Part shown: piece by piece, positions 1-8,732 of the stretch
Numbering within the stretch: the first letter of the stretch is position 1
How the letters are laid out: each line of letters opens with the position of its first letter
Source of the DNA: Oleispira sp963933055
GTDB taxonomy: Bacteria > Pseudomonadota > Gammaproteobacteria > Pseudomonadales > Oceanobacteraceae
Assembly (NCBI GenBank): GCA_963933055.1
Contig: CAWVSY010000015.1
Coordinates: 1 to 64,000, forward strand
Reading direction: 5' to 3'
DNA: 64,000 bases
Notes under the pieces: model-generated
The model's database searches: none
Told to the model about the DNA's origin: nothing
Seen by the model: only the letters and a program-made list of their open reading frames with translations
Made by a program: the position numbers and the translations under genes

Positions 1-452
1 GATGCGTTCGCTAATTCCATTCCCGTCATATCGCAAACAAGCTGTTGGAAGTTTAATAGCGCTTCCAAACGACCTTGTGCAATTTCTGGCTGGTAAGGCG
101 TATACGCCGTGTACCAACCTGGATTTTCCAATACGTTGCGCATGATAACAGGCGGAACAATCGTATCGTTATAACCCATGCCTATGTAGCTTTTGAAAAC
201 CTTGTTCTGGTCAGCGAGAGTACGCAAATAATTGATCGCTTCAAATTCAGTGCGGCCATCTTGGATTTCCAAGAATTCTTCACGCAAAATATCAGCAGGA
301 ACGATCTGCTTAGAAAGGTCTTCTAAGCTAGTAGCACCAACGGCGGCTAGTAGGTCGTTTTCTTCAGCGTCATCAGGACCAATGTGGCGACCAATAAAGT
401 TGTCGCGTTGTTCCAGTTGTACCAGGGTTTCTATGCTCATGTGCTTGCTCAT
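1..452 (-). CDS. gcvP: Glycine dehydrogenase (decarboxylating), P-protein, N-terminal part
   Basis: This is the first 150 or so residues of the PLP-dependent P-protein, which decarboxylates glycine and passes the aminomethyl group to the lipoyl arm of H-protein. The gene runs off the left edge, so its PLP lysine is not visible. Recognisable family motifs are FIGRHIGP near the N-terminus and YIGMGYNDT, then [13 protein letters not shown] take ATG at 450-452; an in-frame ATG at 438-440 is an alternative. It lies downstream of gcvT and gcvH on the same strand but a terminator hairpin lies between, so it may have its own promoter. Confidence 0.95.
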   Translation of the reverse strand, partial: MSKHMSIETLVQLEQRDNFIGRHIGPDDAEENDLLAAVGATSLEDLSKQIVPADILREEFLEIQDGRTEFEAINYLRTLADQNKVFKSYIGMGYNDTIVPPVIMRNVLENPGWYTAYTPYQPEIAQGRLEALLNFQQLVCDMTGMELANA

Positions 453-521
453 ATTGTTCTAATTTAGCAACTTTAAACGTGCTAAACAGTTTACGAAAGT
501 TAGGGAATGAACGAAAATTTC

Positions 522-540
522 TTTACATATAAAATGTAAA
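522..540. repeat. Palindrome TTTACAT-N5-ATGTAAA upstream of gcvP
   Basis: TTTACAT (522-528) and ATGTAAA (534-540) form a perfect 7-bp dyad. A related TTTACATTATAAA occurs at 551-563 inside the terminator loop. It lies 70-90 bp upstream of gcvP and could be a protein-binding site; no known regulator is assigned. Confidence 0.3.
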
Positions 541-577
541 AAGCCCTGATGTTTACATTATAAAAACAACAGGGCTT
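541..577 (-). terminator. Rho-independent terminator after gcvH
   Basis: Inverted repeat AAGCCCTG (541-548) and CAGGGCTT (570-577), loop about 21 nt. Read on the minus strand the second arm runs into a T-rich tract (TTTTTACATTTT). On the plus strand it is followed by eight T, so it could work both ways. It separates gcvTH from gcvP. Confidence 0.65.
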
Positions 578-588
578 TTTTTTGCTAA

Positions 589-972
589 TTAGTCACACTT
601 TGCAGCGTATTCGTCAGCAGATAACAATGTATCAAGAACGTCTGCATCAGCAGGTTCCATACGGAAGAACCAAGCATCGCCATAGGGGTCTTCGTTAGCT
701 TTTTCAGGAGCGTCTATTAGCTCTTCGTTAATCGCAATAATTTTACCGGCGATTGGTGCGTATACGTCGGAAGCGGCTTTAACAGATTCAACAACGGCGA
801 TGTCGTCGTCAGCTTCTACTTCAGTACCAACTTCTGGCAATTCGATAAATACTACGTCACCGAGTGCTGCTTGTGCGAAGTCAGTAATGCCGACAGTGAT
901 AGTGCCGTCAGCTTCTTTACGCAACCATTCGTGAGATTCAACGTATTTTAATTCAGCAGGGATGTTGCTCAT
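589..972 (-). CDS. gcvH: Glycine cleavage system H protein
   Basis: 127 residues, normal length for the lipoyl carrier that shuttles the aminomethyl group between P-, T- and L-proteins. The lipoylated lysine is K65 in [12 protein letters not shown]. The N-terminus [11 protein letters not shown] and the pattern [21 protein letters not shown] are typical of the family. The gene lies 71 bp downstream of gcvT on the same strand, and a terminator follows it. Together with gcvT and gcvP it makes the serine/one-carbon supply route from glycine. Confidence 0.97.
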   Translation of the reverse strand: MSNIPAELKYVESHEWLRKEADGTITVGITDFAQAALGDVVFIELPEVGTEVEADDDIAVVESVKAASDVYAPIAGKIIAINEELIDAPEKANEDPYGDAWFFRMEPADADVLDTLLSADEYAAKCD

Positions 973-1043
973 AATTTTTCTCCATTCGATCTAGCTAACG
1001 ATCTTTATTTTATATGATTATAATTAATAATAATTTAATGTAA

Positions 1044-2126
1044 TTATTCGAAAACTTTTTTGCCATTACGTACGAACGGCATTTTTACAACGCGGGCTGG
1101 AATTAATTTGCCACGCATTTCGATATTACATTCGCTGCCGGTGTCATAAGGAACACGCGCCATGGCGATTGAATGCTGAAGGGTTGGTGAGAAAGTACCT
1201 GAGGTAATCTCTCCCTCTCCAAGACCTTCAATAACAACCTTCTGGTGAGAACGCATTACGCCGCGAGTCTCAAGCACGATACCGACGAGCTTACTGGGTA
1301 TACCCGCGGCTTTTTGTGCTTCTAAGGCTTTGCGGCCAATGAAGTCACGATCAGCAGGTTCCCATGCAATCGTCCAGCCCATGCCAGCTTGTAGTGGCGA
1401 GATGGAATCGTCCATGTCGTTGCCATACAAATTCATGCCGGCTTCTAAACGCAAGGTATCACGTGCTCCTAAACCTGCTGGTGCTACGCCAGCGGCTAGT
1501 AATGCTTCCCAAAACTGCGCAACTTCTGCGGCAGGAATCATGATTTCTAAGCCGTCTTCACCGGTATACCCTGTGCGCGCGTAGAACCATTCGCCAACAG
1601 GCAAGCCTTGGAATACTTTTAATTCGCTAATCAAGTCAGCTTGTTCAGTGCGAACCTGCTTCACTTTTTCGATAGCGTTAGGGCCTTGAACAGCAACCAT
1701 TGCCAGTTCAGGACGCTCTGTTAATGTCGCGTCGAACGCTTCGATTTGCTTGTTCATCCAAGCCAAGTCTTTTTCACGAGTACCGCAGTTAACCACCGTG
1801 CGATACCAGCCATCCATTTTGTAAACGATAAGGTCGTCGATCACGCCGCCTTCTTCGTTCAACATGCCTGTGTACAATGCTTTACCGGTGAAACCCAGTT
1901 TAGATACGTCGTTCGCAAGAATTTTTTGTAGGTAAGCCAGCGCTTCTGGACCCGCGATATCAACGATGGTCATGTGCGATACGTCGAACATGCCTGCGTC
2001 TTCACGCACTATATTATGCTCTTGTAGCTGAGAACCGTAATGAATCGGCATATCCCAGCCACCAAAATCGACAATCTTGCCATTAGCATCTAGGTGTTGT
2101 TGGTACAGAGGTGTTTGCTTACCCAT
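1044..2126 (-). CDS. gcvT: Glycine cleavage system T protein (aminomethyltransferase)
   Basis: 360 residues, usual family length. It releases ammonia from the H-protein-bound aminomethyl group and makes 5,10-methylene-tetrahydrofolate. Seen: N-terminal [28 protein letters not shown] in its start region, DVSHM, the folate-site stretch [12 protein letters not shown], and the C-terminal barrel with GTFSPTL. It is first in gcvT-gcvH(-gcvP). The ATG at 2124-2126 is the only sensible start. A possible -10 box TATACT (2195-2200, minus strand) lies about 70 bp upstream; no glycine riboswitch is visible. Confidence 0.96.
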   Translation of the reverse strand: MGKQTPLYQQHLDANGKIVDFGGWDMPIHYGSQLQEHNIVREDAGMFDVSHMTIVDIAGPEALAYLQKILANDVSKLGFTGKALYTGMLNEEGGVIDDLIVYKMDGWYRTVVNCGTREKDLAWMNKQIEAFDATLTERPELAMVAVQGPNAIEKVKQVRTEQADLISELKVFQGLPVGEWFYARTGYTGEDGLEIMIPAAEVAQFWEALLAAGVAPAGLGARDTLRLEAGMNLYGNDMDDSISPLQAGMGWTIAWEPADRDFIGRKALEAQKAAGIPSKLVGIVLETRGVMRSHQKVVIEGLGEGEITSGTFSPTLQHSIAMARVPYDTGSECNIEMRGKLIPARVVKMPFVRNGKKVFE

Positions 2127-2383
2127 ATTTTTATGATCCGTAAAAGTCGCTGAGTTTAAAAAGTAGCGCTAAAAAAGGCCCGCAAGTATACCGATAAAGT
2201 GTTGGTTTGGCATCTTGCAGATTAATTATGAGCGTGAAAAAGCGCATTATTGGTACGAAAGTACCTCAAATGTTGCCAGAATTCTAGTTTGCCACTTATC
2301 TGAGGATAAAAAAGTCCTTAAATACTGATGGTTCCTGACTTCTTGGTCAGTTTTTATTAGGCCGTATTCTGTTTTTACAGAGC

Positions 2384-3016
2384 TTATTCTTTAAAAATAG
2401 GTGTTGGATTAATTAATAGTGCCCGAGTAATTATGTGAATTTGTGCTTTTAAGAACGCCTCAAACGACATCGGCAATTCTCTATTTTGATAAAAGCCATC
2501 AAGAATAAGAGAGGCTGCGCCGTGCACATGGGTCCAGAGTGTATTGGCTAATAGAAGCGAACAGTTAGGGATAAAATCTCCCGCTTCAATGCCACGCTCA
2601 ACTTGATCGATGAGAATTTGGAAAGATTGTTCCCCTGCTTCAACCATACTGCTATAGCTGCGCCGATTTTGAATGGTGCTACCAAACAATAGGCGATATT
2701 TTTCTGGGTTCTCGATGGCGTATTGAAGATAGGCCATTCCTGCTGCTTGGATATTTTCAATAGGGCTAGCGTCAGGATCAATTAAAGCATTGCTGGATTC
2801 ATACAGTTCGGTAAAGGCTTGTGCAGCGACGTCAGCGAGTAGTTGGTTTTTATCTTTAAAGTGACGATAAGGTGCCGTTTGTGAAACGCCGACTGTTCGA
2901 GCAATACCCCGCAGACTGAGTTTTTCAATCCCGACTTCTTTAATTTGTGCAATTGCAGCATCAAGTAGGGCAAGTTTTAGATTGCCATGATGGTAGCGGT
3001 CATTTTCTGTCGTCAT
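2384..3016 (-). CDS. TetR/AcrR-family transcriptional repressor
   Basis: 210 residues. The N-terminal TetR helix-turn-helix is at about residues 20-60 (LSLRGIARTVGVSQTAPYRHFKDKNQLL), followed by an all-helical ligand/dimer domain resembling the TetR C-terminal WHG-type group. It is transcribed away from the RND pump genes at 3148-7324. Its promoter and theirs overlap and carry two palindromes, so it very likely represses both itself and the pump. The start ATG has AAGG seven bases upstream. The inducing ligand is unknown. Confidence 0.9.
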   Translation of the reverse strand: MTTENDRYHHGNLKLALLDAAIAQIKEVGIEKLSLRGIARTVGVSQTAPYRHFKDKNQLLADVAAQAFTELYESSNALIDPDASPIENIQAAGMAYLQYAIENPEKYRLLFGSTIQNRRSYSSMVEAGEQSFQILIDQVERGIEAGDFIPNCSLLLANTLWTHVHGAASLILDGFYQNRELPMSFEAFLKAQIHIITRALLINPTPIFKE

Positions 3017-3049
3017 TCCGTTGCCTTAATTAACAGCTGTTCTTTTTCA

Positions 3050-3066
3050 GTGTTGACGGTGAACAC
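3050..3066. promoter_or_regulatory. Candidate TetR operator 1
   Basis: GTGTTGACGGTGAACAC is a 17-bp palindrome with one mismatched pair around a single centre base. It covers the -35 box (TTGACG, 3053-3058) of the promoter reading toward the RND genes, so binding there would block RNA polymerase. Confidence 0.6.
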
Positions 3067-3082
3067 ATAGCATGAGTAGAAT
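3053..3082 (+). promoter_or_regulatory. Sigma-70 promoter for the RND operon
   Basis: TTGACG (3053-3058), an 18-bp spacer and TAGAAT (3077-3082), giving a start site near 3089, about 60 bp before the adaptor gene. Confidence 0.55.
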
Positions 3083-3108
3083 GTAATCTCATATGTATAC
3101 AGTGTCAA
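3080..3108 (-). promoter_or_regulatory. Sigma-70 promoter for the TetR gene
   Basis: On the minus strand TTGACA (3103-3108), a 17-bp spacer and TACATT (3080-3085). Its -10 box overlaps the -10 of the opposing promoter, so the two promoters share DNA and exclude each other. Confidence 0.5.
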
Positions 3109-3111
3109 CAT
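3093..3111. promoter_or_regulatory. Candidate TetR operator 2
   Basis: ATGTATACAGTGTCAACAT is an imperfect 19-bp palindrome (seven of nine pairs match). It shares the TGTTGAC half with operator 1 in inverted orientation. It covers the -35 box (TTGACA on the minus strand, 3103-3108) of the repressor's own promoter. Confidence 0.5.
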
Positions 3112-3147
3112 GGGTTATCCATACAGACTCCTAGATAGGTCTTTTTT

Positions 3148-4227
3148 ATGAATCCTTTAATTACTACAATTAAAGTACGTACTAATGCATTTTTTCGCTA
3201 TATCGCGGCTTCCTTTTTATTAGTTTCTTTGACAGTGATTGCAGAGACGTCTTCTTCATTGCCTGTCGAAGTTGTGAGTGCTCACTATAGCGAATACGCG
3301 AAGGCTATCCGCATTAGTGGTTTGTTAGAGAACAAGTCAGAGCAATCTCTTGGTTTCAAAATTCCTGGTTTGGTTAGCAAAATATACGTGGATGAAGGTG
3401 AGTTTGTTGAAAAAGGTCAGCTGCTAGCCGCGCTTGATTTAGAAGAAATTGATGCAGAGGTAGCGAAAGCAAAATCAGTTTTAGCCAACGCATCGCATAA
3501 TTTACAGCGCTTTGTTTCTTTGCAAGGGCGTAATGCTTTATCGATAGATCAATTACAAGCAGCGCAAACTCGTATGGATGTTGCAAAGTCAGATTTGACG
3601 GTTGCTGAATTTAATCGTCGTTATGCGGTTATTAGAGCACCTGAATCAGGGCGTATTTTAGATCGTAGCCTAGAGCCTAATGAGTGGGTTAACGCAGGGC
3701 AGCCGGTATTTGTTTTCGCGGCCAAAAAAACGGGGTGGGTATTAAGTACTGGGATTACCGATAAAGACATTGTGCGTACGCAATTGGGTGATACCGCCGA
3801 ATTGTATTTTGATGCCTATCCTAATCAGCAATTTCAAGCGGTCGTTTCTGAAGTTGCTGGGCGTGCGGATGCCAGTACGCAAACTTTTGAAATTGAATTA
3901 CGACTTACAGGTATTTCAAAAGCTAAGGGTTCACAAAAGACTGAAGCGCGTAATTTATTAGCGGGTTTTGTTGGGCATGGTCGAGTTTATCCTACGCAAA
4001 AAGAAAATTTAGCGTTATTGCCGCTAACGGCGCTATTGCGCGCTGATGGCAAGCAAGCCGAGGTGTATGTATTGGATGAGAATAATCAGGCCCATTTGCG
4101 ATTAATTGATGTGGCCTTTATTGAAGGCAGCCGTATGGCTGTGCGCAGTGGCATTCAAGAAGGTGAGCGTGTGGTTACTCAAGGTGCACCGTATTTATCG
4201 GAAGGACGAATGGTCGTTATCCATTAA
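3148..4227 (+). CDS. RND efflux periplasmic adaptor subunit (membrane fusion protein)
   Basis: 359 residues. An N-terminal signal/anchor (about residues 13-33) is followed by the split lipoyl domain (PGLVSKIYVDEGEFVEKGQLLAALD, about 69-93), a short helical hairpin, and beta-barrel plus membrane-proximal domains. It links an inner-membrane RND pump to an outer-membrane channel. No lipobox cysteine is seen. It is followed after 52 bp by the RND gene. No outer-membrane factor gene lies nearby, so a TolC-like protein coded elsewhere is presumably used. Substrate unknown. Confidence 0.9.
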   Translation: MNPLITTIKVRTNAFFRYIAASFLLVSLTVIAETSSSLPVEVVSAHYSEYAKAIRISGLLENKSEQSLGFKIPGLVSKIYVDEGEFVEKGQLLAALDLEEIDAEVAKAKSVLANASHNLQRFVSLQGRNALSIDQLQAAQTRMDVAKSDLTVAEFNRRYAVIRAPESGRILDRSLEPNEWVNAGQPVFVFAAKKTGWVLSTGITDKDIVRTQLGDTAELYFDAYPNQQFQAVVSEVAGRADASTQTFEIELRLTGISKAKGSQKTEARNLLAGFVGHGRVYPTQKENLALLPLTALLRADGKQAEVYVLDENNQAHLRLIDVAFIEGSRMAVRSGIQEGERVVTQGAPYLSEGRMVVIH

Positions 4228-4279
4228 TTGTTATAAACCCGTCATCGATAAATAGCGTTTATTTTTAAAGGTCATAAAT

Positions 4280-7200
4280 ATGCAATTACCTGCATTAGCG
4301 ATTCGTAATCACCAATTTACAACCGTATTATTTTTACTGTTAGTGATGTTGGGGGTGGTGTCTTTTTTTACCATGCCTCGCTCTGAAGATCCTCAATTTG
4401 ATTTTTCTGCCGCGGTTATTAAGGTGGTTAGTCCAGGCACCATTCCGATGGATATGGAAAAACTGGTCGTCGATCCAATTGAAGAAGCATTGAATGAATT
4501 AGAAGATATTAAGAATATAAAAACCAATGTCGAAGATGGTTTAACGGTTATTCGTATTGAGTTTTTATACGGCACCGATCCAGATGACAAATACGATGAA
4601 GTTGTGGCCAGTATTGCGCGTATTCGTGGAGATTTACCCGCCAGTATCGTGGCGTTGAAAATTGATAAAATTTCTCCTGCCGATGTGAGTATTTTGCAGT
4701 TGGCACTGGTATCAGAGCAAGCCAGTTATGCCGAGTTAAAACGCCATGCAGAAGCCCTTGAGCAACGCTTAGAACGGGCTTCAGGGGTGAAGCGTGTCGA
4801 TGTCGAAGCTTTGCCACAATTAGAGGTACAAATTAAAGTCGATCAGCGTCAGGTGAATGCGCTAGGCATTAGTTTGGATGAAGTCTTTAGTGCCGTGCAA
4901 AACGCCGCGCAAAATTTACCCGGTGGTCATGCCAATGGCGGTGATCGTCGCTTTACCGTTAGAACCTCGGGTGATTATCAATCATTGCAGCAAATTGAAG
5001 ATACCGTCATTCGAGGCTCGCAAGGTAAGTTCATTTATTTACGGGATATCGCACAGATCAGTCTTGGTGAAACAATACCGACTTACCGCGCTAAATTAAA
5101 TGGAGAGAAGGCGGTATTTGTTTCTGTTGTGCAGCGTAAAGGCAGCCAAATTTTTAATGTGATGGAAGGCATACAGGCGCAGATTGATAAGTATCAGTCA
5201 CGAATTCCAAGTGAGATAAAACTGCTGACGGTGATGGATCAATCAAGCAGCGTTGAACGCCAGATCAGCGGCTTCTTTGATAGCTTAAATCAAGGGCTTA
5301 TTCTGGTCGCAATTTTAAGCATTATCGTTTTAGGCTTTAAACCCAGTCTTGTGGTTGTGTCAGCGGTGCCGTTATCCATTTTTATTGCCATTGGCTGGGT
5401 TGATTTGGCGGGCTTTGGTTTGCAGCAAATGTCGATTGTCGGTTTGGTGATTGCGCTAGGTTTATTGGTCGATAACGCGATTGTGGTTGTGGAAAATGTA
5501 TCGCGTCATTTACGGGATGGTGATACGCCGACGGAAGCGGCAGTGAAAGGCAGTTCGCAAGTTGCTTGGGCGGTGGCGAGTGGCACATTAACTACAGTCT
5601 TATCCTTTTTGCCGATGCTGATTATGCAAAATGGCTCGGGTACGTTTATGCGTGCGATGCCTGTCACTGTGGTAGTAACTTTATTTGCGTCGCTATTAAT
5701 TGCACTAACGTTAACGCCTTTATTGGCGAGCAAGTTAGGCAACTCGGCGAAGAAAACAACCCGCGCACAAAAAAAATTAGAAGTGATTGCGGATACCCGC
5801 TATAGCAGCGTTTTGATGTGGGCACTTGATCGTCCTGCCCAAATTATCACTATTTCTGTATTGATGCTGGTGGGGAGCTTGGCACTATTTCCTTTTATTG
5901 GTGTGAGTTTATTTCCAAAGGCAGAGAAGCCAATGATTTTGGTGAACATTGATATGCCTGAAGGCTCAACCTTTGCTCGTACTCAAGACATTGCTGACGA
6001 AGTCAGTAAGCGTGTTCGCCAGCACGATTTGGTTACTGATGTTGCGCAGAATGTGGGGCGTGGTAATCCGCGTATTTATTACAATATTATGCCAACCCGT
6101 CAGACGGTGAATTTTGCTCAGTTATTTGTGACGTTGGATGATTTTCAACTGTCCTCTGTTGAGCCGTTAGTCGATACCATTCGACAGCAAGTCAGTGATA
6201 TTGCGGGTGCAAAAATTACAGTAAAAGAATTTATGCAAGGGCCGCCTTTGGTGGCCCCGATTAGTATTCGAATTGTTGGCGAAGAGCTTAACGATATTCA
6301 ACGTGTTGCGATAGAGGTTGAGCGGTTAGTTGCTAATACCCCAGGCACTATTGGTATTGATAATCCGGTAGGCAATTTTAAGGTAGATTTAAAAGTTGAT
6401 ATTAATCGTGATAAAGCGGCCATGTTAGGCGTACCTTTACAACTTATAGATCGCACCGTTCGTACCGCACTGGTCGGTACAAATATGGGCAGTTTTCGCG
6501 ATGATGAAGGTGAAGAATTTCCGCTGGTGCTTAGACTGTCTCAGTACGAACAGCCGCAAGTAGAAACGTTTGAAGATATTACGGTGCTTTCTAATACCGG
6601 CCAATTAATTCCATTATTACAAATTGCTGAATTAAATATGGAAACCAGTATTGCACGCTTTCAACATTACGATTTAGAACGTATGGCGCGTATTACCTCC
6701 GATGTGATGCCTGGTTTTACTGCAGAAAATGTCACGAATGAAATTATTGCTAAATTGAATGCTTACAAGTTCCCTGATGGGGTTCATTACGCCATTGGTG
6801 GTGAGCAAGAAAATCGTAAAGAAGCTTTTGGTGGTATGGCGAAAACGGTGCTGTTAGCTGTGTTTGGAATCTTTGCGGTATTGGTATTGCAGTTCCGTTC
6901 TTTTGTGCAGCCTTTGATTGTTTTTGCCGCGATTCCTTTTGCTTTGATCGGAGCGTTTATTGCCTTGTTTATTAGTGGGTATACCTTTAGTTTTACGGCG
7001 TTTATCGGCCTAACATCGCTGGTGGGGATCGTAGTAAATAATTCGATTATTTTAGTCGATTACGCAAATCAAATGCGCCGTAATGGTATGGAAAAAATGG
7101 ATGCGATTATGGCGGCGGCGAGAACGCGCTTTGTTCCGATTGTATTAACGACGCTCACCACTGTTGGGGGATTATTACCGCTAACATTGTCAGGTTCTAG

Positions 7201-7324
7201 TATGTGGTCGCCCATGGGGTGGGCGATTATTGGCGGACTTTTGGTATCAACACTGTTGACGCTGATTGTTGTGCCAGTGCTGTATAAATTGTTGGGTAAG
7301 ATGCCAGAAGAGGTTGAAGTTTAA
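4280..7324 (+). CDS. RND-family inner-membrane efflux transporter
   Basis: 1014 residues, typical HAE/AcrB-type length, with 12 membrane segments expected and two large periplasmic loops. It would drive export with the proton gradient. In TM4 the usual Asp-Asp pair is Asp398-Asn399 (GLLVDNAIVVVEN). In TM10 the usual Lys is Asn920 (VGIVVNNSIILVD). Both changes together point to the RND subgroup with a simplified proton relay, unlike the classic pump at 15199-18261. It is the second gene of the TetR-controlled pair. Drug or dye specificity cannot be read from sequence. Confidence 0.92.
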   Translation: MQLPALAIRNHQFTTVLFLLLVMLGVVSFFTMPRSEDPQFDFSAAVIKVVSPGTIPMDMEKLVVDPIEEALNELEDIKNIKTNVEDGLTVIRIEFLYGTDPDDKYDEVVASIARIRGDLPASIVALKIDKISPADVSILQLALVSEQASYAELKRHAEALEQRLERASGVKRVDVEALPQLEVQIKVDQRQVNALGISLDEVFSAVQNAAQNLPGGHANGGDRRFTVRTSGDYQSLQQIEDTVIRGSQGKFIYLRDIAQISLGETIPTYRAKLNGEKAVFVSVVQRKGSQIFNVMEGIQAQIDKYQSRIPSEIKLLTVMDQSSSVERQISGFFDSLNQGLILVAILSIIVLGFKPSLVVVSAVPLSIFIAIGWVDLAGFGLQQMSIVGLVIALGLLVDNAIVVVENVSRHLRDGDTPTEAAVKGSSQVAWAVASGTLTTVLSFLPMLIMQNGSGTFMRAMPVTVVVTLFASLLIALTLTPLLASKLGNSAKKTTRAQKKLEVIADTRYSSVLMWALDRPAQIITISVLMLVGSLALFPFIGVSLFPKAEKPMILVNIDMPEGSTFARTQDIADEVSKRVRQHDLVTDVAQNVGRGNPRIYYNIMPTRQTVNFAQLFVTLDDFQLSSVEPLVDTIRQQVSDIAGAKITVKEFMQGPPLVAPISIRIVGEELNDIQRVAIEVERLVANTPGTIGIDNPVGNFKVDLKVDINRDKAAMLGVPLQLIDRTVRTALVGTNMGSFRDDEGEEFPLVLRLSQYEQPQVETFEDITVLSNTGQLIPLLQIAELNMETSIARFQHYDLERMARITSDVMPGFTAENVTNEIIAKLNAYKFPDGVHYAIGGEQENRKEAFGGMAKTVLLAVFGIFAVLVLQFRSFVQPLIVFAAIPFALIGAFIALFISGYTFSFTAFIGLTSLVGIVVNNSIILVDYANQMRRNGMEKMDAIMAAARTRFVPIVLTTLTTVGGLLPLTLSGSSMWSPMGWAIIGGLLVSTLLTLIVVPVLYKLLGKMPEEVEV

Positions 7325-7342
7325 ATTAATTTAACCAAGTAT

Positions 7343-7370
7343 TAGAAGCGCTATAACTATAGTGCTTCTA
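7343..7370. terminator. Long hairpin between convergent genes
   Basis: TAGAAGCGCTATA (7343-7355), a 2-nt loop and TATAGTGCTTCTA (7358-7370): 13 pairs including one G-T on either strand. It lies between the RND gene and the opposing gene, and the latter's stop codon (7357-7359) is inside it. There is no clear T-run, so intrinsic termination is likely but not certain. Confidence 0.45.
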
Positions 7371-8607
7371 GTTCGCCTTTAAAGTTGTTATGAGTTTCTA
7401 ACAAAAACGCATTGAGCTTTCGTTTCATAGCTTCACCCGCCGCTCTTCCTTCTATACCTTCGACCAGTTTTATTTCTTTTTTCACCAAGCCATTCTGAGT
7501 GTTGATATCGACCTTGGCATAGATGCCCATGTATTCTGTGTGCTTACCATTTGTGGTGCTCGACATCGTACTTTTAAGTATGACTTGATCGGGAGAGGTT
7601 AGCTTACCTTGACGAGTATAAAGAATCCGGCCAAATACGCTGCGTCGCACATGGACTTGGTCATCAATAATTTTGCATTCAAGTTTACGGCCAACTAGGA
7701 AGATACCAAAGGCTAATATACCAGCGCCAATAGCGAAAAATATTGGGGCCATAATCCACAGGATAGCTTCACCTTGAAAAGCCTGAAAGAAAAGAAAGCA
7801 GCCGACTGAAGTGAAAATAGCGCCAAACAAAACCAAGAACCAGCTCATGGATTTGTTGCGTCCTTGTTCAGAGGTTATGTCTAGGCCATTGGATGTTTTT
7901 TGTGCATGAATTTGTTTTATTATACTGTCTTCGGCCTCTTTGCGCTTTGCGCTGTGAACGGCTTCTTTGTGCTGGGCAGGGATGACGATGGTTGATTTTT
8001 GCGTGCCTACTTCTGTTGGAATAGTCCAGCTTCGTTTAAAATTTTTCTGGCTGACAATTCCTTCGATAGAAACAACCCAACTAATGCTGCCACGGCCGTT
8101 ATGAGTCTCTTTGGTTGGTTTCCCTGAGGGAACGTCGAAGCAAAATTCTAATAGGCTGCCGTTGTTATTTGGGCGATCTAAAGGCTTATCGTAGTCTTGC
8201 CAAAGAATGTCTTTGTGAGTACTGGCGTTTTTTCCACTGCCTGTGGTGTAGGTATGAATGCAACTTAGGCTTATGTTTAGTGAACGTTTCTCCCATGGAT
8301 GAGACAGCTCTACACAGCCGCCTACTTGTCCACCGATTTGGCCAATGCTTGGAGAAAGTATTAAGGGAGTTGGCCCAAAAAATAAAAACTTTTGACGCAT
8401 TTTCCAGCTGGCGAATATCATGCCTAAGCCTGCTAGGGGAAAGATAAGAGAGATGAGTATTTGATAATCGCCTACCTTAATAGCGTTTGGTATCTCAAGT
8501 ACAATAGGGGCTGAGATTAAGAAGAACAATAGGCCGATAATCAGCAAAATCCAATAGCTTGATTTTTCAGAACTGTTGATTTGGGTCTTAGTATTGGTCT
8601 GACTCAT
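7357..8607 (-). CDS. Unknown membrane protein with two hydrophobic hairpins
   Basis: 416 residues; I do not recognise the family with confidence. Two membrane segments sit near residues 18-36 and 45-65, then a soluble beta-rich stretch of about 160 residues (75-240). A second pair of membrane segments is near 258-310, then a cytosolic tail. This repeated architecture of a TM pair followed by a soluble domain resembles DUF3592-type proteins, but that is only a guess. The start ATG has AGGAA upstream. It is a single gene, convergent with the RND operon. Function unknown. Confidence 0.75.
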   Translation of the reverse strand: MSQTNTKTQINSSEKSSYWILLIIGLLFFLISAPIVLEIPNAIKVGDYQILISLIFPLAGLGMIFASWKMRQKFLFFGPTPLILSPSIGQIGGQVGGCVELSHPWEKRSLNISLSCIHTYTTGSGKNASTHKDILWQDYDKPLDRPNNNGSLLEFCFDVPSGKPTKETHNGRGSISWVVSIEGIVSQKNFKRSWTIPTEVGTQKSTIVIPAQHKEAVHSAKRKEAEDSIIKQIHAQKTSNGLDITSEQGRNKSMSWFLVLFGAIFTSVGCFLFFQAFQGEAILWIMAPIFFAIGAGILAFGIFLVGRKLECKIIDDQVHVRRSVFGRILYTRQGKLTSPDQVILKSTMSSTTNGKHTEYMGIYAKVDINTQNGLVKKEIKLVEGIEGRAAGEAMKRKLNAFLLETHNNFKGELEAL

Positions 8608-8732
8608 GACGATTCCTGGTAATTAAGCGCGTACTTGTTGAGCTTAGATTATCAGAGTCATCAGACGTTTAAAATAGAAGGGAGCAGCGCCCCAGAGAGA
8701 GGCGCTAGGTGGTCAGCATAGCTTAGGGGCTA

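Noticed and set aside
2335..2357. CTGAC/GTCAG hairpin with a T-run on the plus strand
   Set aside because: The stem is only five pairs and no plus-strand gene lies upstream to end.
2127..2383. Possible glycine riboswitch upstream of gcvT
   Set aside because: The region lacks the conserved glycine-aptamer core and pairing pattern, and the likely transcription start leaves only about 65 bp of leader.
8686..8706. Hairpin AGCGCC/GGCGCT after the enoyl-CoA hydratase gene
   Set aside because: The stem is only six pairs, with a 9-nt loop and no adjacent T-run on the minus strand, too weak to call a terminator.
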